Assembly (NCBI GenBank): GCA_947565485.1
Contig: CANOGG010000015.1
Location: forward strand, 1 to 11,116
Source of the DNA: an uncultured Mycoplasma sp.
Lineage (GTDB): Bacteria > Bacillota_I > Bacilli_A > RF39 > UBA660
DNA: 11,116 nucleotides
Direction of reading: 5' to 3'
The notes beneath the pieces were generated by a model. It was not told the origin of the DNA. It saw nothing but the letters and a program-made list of their open reading frames with translations, and searched no databases. Below are positions 6,747-11,116 of the stretch, in pieces (positions within the stretch are counted from its first letter, which is position 1; each line of letters starts with the position of its first letter). Made by a program: the position numbers and the translations under genes.

Positions 6747-6833
6747 ATGCCAGAACTTAAGACAAATGTAAAATTTGCTTCAGAATTAAAAAATGATGAA
6801 TTGTTGCAAGGAGTTCTTGCAAAATTACTTTGA
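6747..6833 (+). CDS. Tiny frame of 28 codons, possibly a gene remnant
   Basis: The peptide runs MPELKTNVKFASEL, then KNDELLQGVLAKLL, then TGA. The composition is protein-like: mixed, amphipathic at the C-terminus, and not the Lys/Asn/Ile monotony expected of random AT-rich sequence. There is no Shine-Dalgarno site, and the frame extends upstream without a start only to a stop at 6719-6721. It may be the tail of a lost gene. I do not recognise the family. Confidence 0.2.
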   Translation: MPELKTNVKFASELKNDELLQGVLAKLL

Positions 6834-6851
6834 AGTCATAATCAAATATTA

Positions 6852-8609
6852 TTAGCCTAGGGCTCTCCTATTTTTTTCATATATAAAGAACGCTATAATA
6901 ACTGGTATAGATACTGCCACTGGTTGTAAATACCTCATATGTCCATTAACTGGCGACACTACACATATCAATACTGTCACTAAAAAGGGGTTTAATATTC
7001 CTAAAAACTTATAATCTCTCTTATATATTAAATAAATTACTAAACAAATTAAAAACCACACATAAGGATAACAACTATATAATAACCCTGTAACTGGTTT
7101 ATTACATAAAAACACTGCCCATTTATATAACATATTTCTTTCCTTTTCAAAAGCTTGCCTAAACTCTATTTCCGGCAAATCATAATTAACTATATTATAA
7201 AAACCAACTTCTTCTCCCATAAAGTTTTTATGTTCCGAATAAAAATAACCATAAATATTATTTAACGTGGCATCAAGATAAACCACCGGATGCTTTAAAA
7301 GCATTGATTTCCAGGCCCGAAAATACGTCTTTAACTCTTTTTTTGTTGGATAATCAAGTATCCGCGCCTTTACATTATCACTCCGGTTAGGCTCATAAAT
7401 CCTCCCCAAATCTTTAATATCACCTGTAAAGAGTACCTCAAGCTTTTTCTTCTCCTGTAAACTAATATCTTTAGGGTATTCTTTAACATACCTCGCTGTT
7501 TGTTGTAAAGGAATCGACATCATCTCTCGCACTTTTCCTTCCTTAATATCATAATGTGGTAAAAAGACATAATGATAACCAAAATTAACCCCTAACATTC
7601 CCACCATTACAATGATTAACCATCTTATCATCTTCTTATCATTTCTAAAAACGCCCATTAATACGATTAAATTAATAAGACTAATATAAACACCTGTGTT
7701 CCGCCATAAATAAAGCATCACATTTAGCGTAAATAACACCCCAAAATCAATAATCTTTATCTTCTTTAAAACTCCAAAATGATAATATGTAAACGTAAAA
7801 GTAAATAAAATAACCAAATAATATATCGTATCTTTAATATAAGTTATCGAATTAATCGTCCAAAAAGGGAACCCTAAAAAGAAAATGGCACTTAAAACTC
7901 TAAGTAAAAGGGGAGTATCTATTTTATTCATCACTCTAAAAACATAAACCATAACTAAACTATTAATAACTACTTGTATAATTATATAAAGAAAAATTCC
8001 CAAATTCGCATCTTTAAGTCCTACTCCTAACTTAAATAAATTACCCATTACCATTGACAATAAAGCCGGATGATGATTATTCCACTCCCAATTCTTAAAA
8101 TAAGAATTTAACTGCCAAACGCCATCAAAAGCAACTGTCCCCGGATAAAAAAAGAAAAGATAAAAAAGGCTAAGCCCCAAAGCGCCTAAACTAATACTCA
8201 AAAAAGGATGCTTATAAAATATAAACTCTAACGCCTTATTTTTTTTCTTCTCTGTCTTCTGTATTTTCTTACTTTCTAACGCCTCATATATATAATCTAT
8301 TAAAAGATATAAAAGAAAAGAAAGACTCCCAAAATAGATGAGCGTTTTCACTAAAACACTCCAATTACCTAAAATCGTAATTGTTCCCGCTTTATCATAA
8401 ATTTTTCCCACGACTAAAAACATTGAAAGCATACTCGCATTAATAAACGGCATAATCTTAAAATTTTTTCGGGTTTTCATTAAGCACTTCATAACTACGA
8501 TTAAAAATATAAATAAAATAATTCCTAAAAATTTATTATAATTACTAAATACTACTAGAAAAAAAGATACAACCATCGCTATTATTATCTGTATTTTATC
8601 ATTCTGCAA
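6852..8609 (-). CDS. Polytopic membrane protein, DUF6020-like (GT-C-type architecture)
   Basis: This is a 585-residue integral membrane protein with roughly a dozen hydrophobic helices. A loop after about the fifth helix carries FYPGTVAFDGVWQ (residues 154-166) and then WNNHHPALLSM (176-186). An Asp in the first large outer loop with a nearby HHP matches what I recall of DUF6020 proteins, and resembles the acidic loop of polyprenyl-phosphate-dependent GT-C glycosyltransferases. Envelope glycan modification is therefore a plausible but unproven role. Further marks are TINSITYIKDTIYY (about 249-262), WRNTGVYISL and, near the end, SPVNGHMRYLQPV. A hydrophilic segment at about 370-470 is probably an outer domain. 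The start is taken as TTG at 8609 because GGTGAT lies 6 nt upstream on this strand; the next in-frame ATG is residue 12. It is divergent from the repeat-protein pair and appears monocistronic. Confidence 0.82.
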   Translation of the reverse strand: MQNDKIQIIIAMVVSFFLVVFSNYNKFLGIILFIFLIVVMKCLMKTRKNFKIMPFINASMLSMFLVVGKIYDKAGTITILGNWSVLVKTLIYFGSLSFLLYLLIDYIYEALESKKIQKTEKKKNKALEFIFYKHPFLSISLGALGLSLFYLFFFYPGTVAFDGVWQLNSYFKNWEWNNHHPALLSMVMGNLFKLGVGLKDANLGIFLYIIIQVVINSLVMVYVFRVMNKIDTPLLLRVLSAIFFLGFPFWTINSITYIKDTIYYLVILFTFTFTYYHFGVLKKIKIIDFGVLFTLNVMLYLWRNTGVYISLINLIVLMGVFRNDKKMIRWLIIVMVGMLGVNFGYHYVFLPHYDIKEGKVREMMSIPLQQTARYVKEYPKDISLQEKKKLEVLFTGDIKDLGRIYEPNRSDNVKARILDYPTKKELKTYFRAWKSMLLKHPVVYLDATLNNIYGYFYSEHKNFMGEEVGFYNIVNYDLPEIEFRQAFEKERNMLYKWAVFLCNKPVTGLLYSCYPYVWFLICLVIYLIYKRDYKFLGILNPFLVTVLICVVSPVNGHMRYLQPVAVSIPVIIAFFIYEKNRRALG

Positions 8610-8615
8610 ATTTCC

Positions 8616-8621
8616 ATCACC
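8616..8621 (-). promoter_or_regulatory. Shine-Dalgarno site deciding a TTG start
   Basis: On the minus strand GGTGAT matches the 3' part of the anti-Shine-Dalgarno complement (AGGAGGTGAT) and sits 6 nt before TTG at 8609-8607. No ATG or GTG in the same frame is equally well placed. Confidence 0.6.
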
Positions 8622-8630
8622 ACTAAAAAT

Positions 8631-8659
8631 ATAGTATTATATATCCTAGAATTTGTCTA
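8631..8659 (-). promoter_or_regulatory. Promoter of the minus-strand membrane protein
   Basis: Read on the minus strand: TAGACA (8659-8654), a 17-bp spacer, then TACTAT (8636-8631). The -35 matches consensus at 5 of 6 positions and the -10 at 4 of 6. It lies just upstream of the GGTGAT ribosome site. Confidence 0.5.
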
Positions 8660-8718
8660 CATTTTCCTCCCAAAAAAACGTTTATTTACATCTAAAAACG
8701 CCATTTTACCGAAAAAAC

Positions 8719-8747
8719 TTTCCAAAAACTCTAAAATGTGCTATTAT
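8719..8747 (+). promoter_or_regulatory. Promoter of the tandem repeat-protein operon
   Basis: TTTCCA (8719-8724), a 17-bp spacer and TATTAT (8742-8747) preceded by TG-C (8739-8741) form an extended -10 promoter. Transcription would start near 8754, giving a very short leader before the Shine-Dalgarno GGTGA at 8755-8759. Confidence 0.6.
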
Positions 8748-8766
8748 TAAATGCGGTGAAAAAGAG

Positions 8767-9924
8767 ATGACAGAGGAAAAAAAATTAGAAAAAAATATTC
8801 AAATAGCCTACGATAAAGTCCAAAAACTTATCAATTTTTGTCGTACATACGAAACTTGGCCTAAAGCTTATAATAAAGCCCAGACTGACTACGAAAAACT
8901 TTCTAACGAACTATATTGCTGGCTTAAAAGAAACCATTTTAACAGTTTAAATTATCCTTTTAAATATAGCGAACTAATATGGCAAGATGATATCTCAGTG
9001 TTAACAGTAATTGAAGAGTTATACACTAAATATGGCGCTAAAGATGCTTACCGTAACACCAAATCTTACATTATTACCAAAATCGCCGAATTTAAAAACT
9101 ATTGTGAGACTTATAAGAGTTGGCCAACCCAAGTCCATTATCCTAAAACTGAGACTGAGAGATTATCACGTAAACATTGCAAATGGCTCAAAAATATAAA
9201 TTATAACTATGAAACACAAGATTTCAAATACCACGACCTTATTATGCCTGATAATCGTCCTGCTATCGCTCATATGAATGAATTATACGAAAAATATTAT
9301 AAACCCCATAAATTTTCCTCTGAACATATAATTCAAACTGTCCATGAAATTATTGATTTTTGCAATCAATACCAAAAATTTCCCCGGCAAATCCGCCAAC
9401 CAGCGAACGATGCCGAAGAATTAAGCTGTCGTCTCGCCAATTGGCTCCAAAAAAGTAATTATTTTATTGTGGGCGAATTTAAGTATTCTAATCAAATGTA
9501 TGATGAAACCAAAACTATTAAAGAAGTTCTCGATTTTTACTTTTATATGTTTGGCGCCAAAACTCGGGAACAAAAACAAGTATACTATCAAACTCTAAAA
9601 GAGAAGAACTCTTCTAACATCGCTCTTGAACTCGCTGTATACTTAATAAAACTTAACCAATCTCTCACTACTGACCTCGAAAAATATAATTTTTATCTAG
9701 ATAAAACTCTTAGTATCATCGAGGAATACCATCTAAACATCGATATAAAAAAACTTCTTATAATACTAGGAAAAAATCCCCTTGAACAAATAAACTTCCT
9801 TTCCATGGAACACTCCAAAGCCCTCATCTCGGGCCAAACTGACTTAGCTTATATTTATCAAATCTTAATCAATTACATTAATCAAAATCTTCAAAGTGGG
9901 AACGCCTTAAAAAGTAGTAGGTGA
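8767..9924 (+). CDS. Three-repeat protein of unknown function (paralogue A)
   Basis: The start is placed at ATG 8767, behind GGTGA (8755-8759). The frame is open further upstream to a TTG at 8653, but the promoter lies inside that extension. The 385-residue protein has three repeats of about 86 residues, at about 13-92, 102-180 and 188-266. Each has the motif C-x2-[YF]-x2-[WF]-P (CRTYETWP from 25, CETYKSWP from 113, CNQYQKFP from 199), then a Pro/Asp/Glu-containing turn, an E-x-L-S helix ending in WL, an F-K-Y strand-like piece, and usually ELYxKYY. A helical domain with no such motif follows at about 285-376. No signal peptide or TM segment is seen, so it is probably cytoplasmic. The unit length and the aromatic-Pro/WL spacing recall helicase-associated (HA, PF03457) repeats found in putative DNA-binding proteins, but the match is loose. 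I do not recognise the protein. It is followed by a close paralogue. Confidence 0.8.
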   Translation: MTEEKKLEKNIQIAYDKVQKLINFCRTYETWPKAYNKAQTDYEKLSNELYCWLKRNHFNSLNYPFKYSELIWQDDISVLTVIEELYTKYGAKDAYRNTKSYIITKIAEFKNYCETYKSWPTQVHYPKTETERLSRKHCKWLKNINYNYETQDFKYHDLIMPDNRPAIAHMNELYEKYYKPHKFSSEHIIQTVHEIIDFCNQYQKFPRQIRQPANDAEELSCRLANWLQKSNYFIVGEFKYSNQMYDETKTIKEVLDFYFYMFGAKTREQKQVYYQTLKEKNSSNIALELAVYLIKLNQSLTTDLEKYNFYLDKTLSIIEEYHLNIDIKKLLIILGKNPLEQINFLSMEHSKALISGQTDLAYIYQILINYINQNLQSGNALKSSR

Positions 9925-9925
9925 T
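9919..9925 (+). promoter_or_regulatory. Shine-Dalgarno overlapping the upstream stop codon
   Basis: AGGTGAT spans the TGA stop of paralogue A (9922-9924) and sits 7 nt before the ATG at 9933. This favours ATG 9933 over the in-frame GTG at 9921, which would lie inside the ribosome site, and suggests translational coupling. Confidence 0.7.
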
Positions 9926-9932
9926 TTCAAAA

Positions 9933-10988
9933 ATGGATATCAAAAGTCAAAATGCTATCAAAAAATTAGCCGATATCAAAACCTACTGCAAAACATATCA
10001 TACCTGGCCTAAAGAATATAAAAGCCCACAAAATGACCAAGAAAAATTATCAAACCGTCTCCAAGACTGGTTAACCAAAAGCTATTATAATAGCACTACT
10101 CATCTCTTTGTCTTTACCAATTTAAAACTTCCATCTGGTAAATTACTCATTATTGCCTTAGACGAATTATATGATTCCTACTGCACTTACCACAATACCC
10201 ATCAAAAAAGCCTCTACATTCAAAAAAAGATATCGGATATTACTGAGCTTTGCGATGAATTTCAAACTTGGCCTTACTCTTATCCTAACCCTGAAAGTGA
10301 TTTTGAAATAACTTCTACTATTTGTGCCCACTGGCTTATTAACTCTAAATATTACACGAAAGAATTTAAGTATCATTCCCACAAACTAAAAAATGGTTCT
10401 AATATTAAAAATCTTTTAGACGAACTATACGAAAAATATTTTTACACTTCTAAAGATACTATGCGAATTAAAAATATGCTTGAAAAATTAATTTCTTATT
10501 GTACCACCTATGAAGTATGGCCCAAAATTGAAAGTGAACCCCAAACAACCCAAGAAAAATTTGCTTCTTTCCTCATATCTGAACTAAAATTTTATGAAAG
10601 TAACTTTCCTCTTTTTGAAAACACTAATCTTCCCTCAATCATCAATTATTATCGTTCTAATTATTCTCGAATCTCTAAAGACTACGAACCCTTAATAACT
10701 ACTTTAGTTACTTACTTTTTAAAACTCTCTGAAGTCATGTATACCAACTTTGCGGAATATAATAGTTATCGTGCCTCTATTATTGGCATCATTAAAGACC
10801 ATAACTTAAACCTTAATTTCCAAGAAATAGCTTTAATTCTCACCAACCAAGAGAGGGAAGTAGTAGAACTCTTATCTGCCAAAATCACAACTTACCTGAG
10901 AGAAACTCCTGAAAAATATTTTTATCAATCCCTTTTAAACCATTTTCTTGGGTTTGCATACCAACATCCATCATTTTTAACCAAATAA
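9933..10988 (+). CDS. Three-repeat protein of unknown function (paralogue B)
   Basis: This 351-residue paralogue of the gene before it lies 8 nt downstream and is translationally coupled through AGGTGAT. Its repeats sit at about 8-86, 97-172 and 179-243. The motifs are CKTYHTWP (from 19), CDEFQTWP (from 107) and CTTYEVWP (from 190), so the Cys, the aromatic at +3 and the Pro are kept in all six repeats of the pair. Repeat 3 is shortened and has lost the WL. The C-terminal domain (about 250-343) aligns with that of A: FLKLSEVMYTNFAEYNSY against LIKLNQSLTTDLEKYNFY, then IIKDHNLNLN against IIEEYHLNID. No signal or TM segment is visible. The two may form a hetero-complex, since both are made together at adjacent ribosome sites and have the same architecture; this is inference. 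No catalytic motif was seen. Confidence 0.8.
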   Translation: MDIKSQNAIKKLADIKTYCKTYHTWPKEYKSPQNDQEKLSNRLQDWLTKSYYNSTTHLFVFTNLKLPSGKLLIIALDELYDSYCTYHNTHQKSLYIQKKISDITELCDEFQTWPYSYPNPESDFEITSTICAHWLINSKYYTKEFKYHSHKLKNGSNIKNLLDELYEKYFYTSKDTMRIKNMLEKLISYCTTYEVWPKIESEPQTTQEKFASFLISELKFYESNFPLFENTNLPSIINYYRSNYSRISKDYEPLITTLVTYFLKLSEVMYTNFAEYNSYRASIIGIIKDHNLNLNFQEIALILTNQEREVVELLSAKITTYLRETPEKYFYQSLLNHFLGFAYQHPSFLTK

Positions 10989-11032
10989 CTCTCCAAAATA
11001 ACAAATATTTTAAAAAACTATCACTAAAACTT

Positions 11033-11060
11033 TTGACAAATAAATATTTTATGATATACT
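11033..11060 (+). promoter_or_regulatory. Strong promoter firing out of the window
   Basis: A perfect TTGACA (11033-11038), a 16-bp spacer and TATACT (11055-11060) preceded by TG-A (11052-11054) make the best promoter in the window. About 50 nt of leader follow before the end, with a bulged hairpin TTAGAGA (11076-11082)/TCTCCCTAA (11089-11097). The product it serves lies beyond the window. Confidence 0.8.
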
Positions 11061-11116
11061 TAACTTAAACACTTTTTAGAGAATAAAATCTCCCTAAGTC
11101 CCTATTTATAATGGTT

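Larger units (their letters stand above)
6514..6851. other. AT-rich region between convergent genes
   Basis: It lies between the 3' ends of the acetyltransferase (+) and the membrane protein (-). It holds a weak terminator-like hairpin (6530-6568), a perfect TTGATATCAA palindrome (6666-6675), a 28-codon frame (6747-6833) and inside it the small inverted repeat TTGCAAG/CTTGCAA (6804-6822). Otherwise nothing was recognised. Confidence 0.6.

Noticed and set aside
8653..8766. N-terminal extension of paralogue A from TTG 8653
   Set aside because: The 38 extra residues carry no repeat motif, the TTG overlaps the -35 of the divergent promoter, and the operon's own promoter (8719-8747) lies inside the extension.
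9011..9199. 62-codon frame within paralogue A
   Set aside because: Out-of-frame shadow inside a clearly coding repeat protein.
10167..10382. 71-codon minus-strand frame opposite paralogue B
   Set aside because: Antisense shadow with no ribosome site or recognisable motif.
1..11116. CRISPR array or tRNA/rRNA genes
   Set aside because: No regularly spaced repeat-spacer pattern and no tRNA cloverleaf or conserved rRNA segment was noticed on either strand.

Overview
The window is AT-rich with bacterial gene density. Shine-Dalgarno sites are of the GGAGG or AGGTGAT type and promoters follow the TTGACA/TATAAT pattern. TGA serves as a stop (at 9922-9924) while TGG encodes Trp, which argues against the Mycoplasma/Spiroplasma code. 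Together with an FtsX-type ABC permease, a DUF6020-like membrane protein and a signal-anchored surface protein of a kind I recall from gut Bacilli, this points to a low-GC Bacillota, probably an uncultured gut Bacilli/RF39-like lineage. The lineage is inferred from memory of families, not from any search.

Layout. Positions 1-1859 hold the 3' part of an ABC transporter permease gene, closed by a terminator. Positions 2100-3463 hold an AAA+ ATPase/DUF4143 gene that is frameshifted at a 7-A run. It is bracketed by two 37-nt copies of the same palindrome (ATTTCCC...GGGAAAT) and preceded by three copies of ATCTGCAAA. Positions 3845-5353 encode a surface protein whose codon preference changes sharply near 4705 and whose C-terminal domain seems cut short. 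Positions 5354-5991 carry hairpins, a related palindrome (ATTCCGAA...TTCGGAAT), and behind it an N-terminal relic of a second DUF4143-type ATPase spread over three reading frames. A GNAT acetyltransferase follows with its own promoter (5992-6513). A DUF6020-like polytopic membrane protein lies on the minus strand (6852-8609, TTG start). Divergent from it, two tandem paralogues (8767-9924 and 9933-10988) are built from three ~86-residue repeats plus a shared helical C-terminal domain. A strong promoter at 11033-11060 fires out of the window.

The two most notable signals are these. First, the palindrome-plus-ATPase arrangement is seen twice, once nearly intact and once as a relic with a variant palindrome of the same geometry; this suggests a small mobile or self-regulating unit. 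Second, there is an unrecognised two-gene operon of repeat proteins carrying an invariant C-x2-[YF]-x2-[WF]-P motif in all six repeats. The remaining genes look like independent transcription units with no obvious shared pathway.
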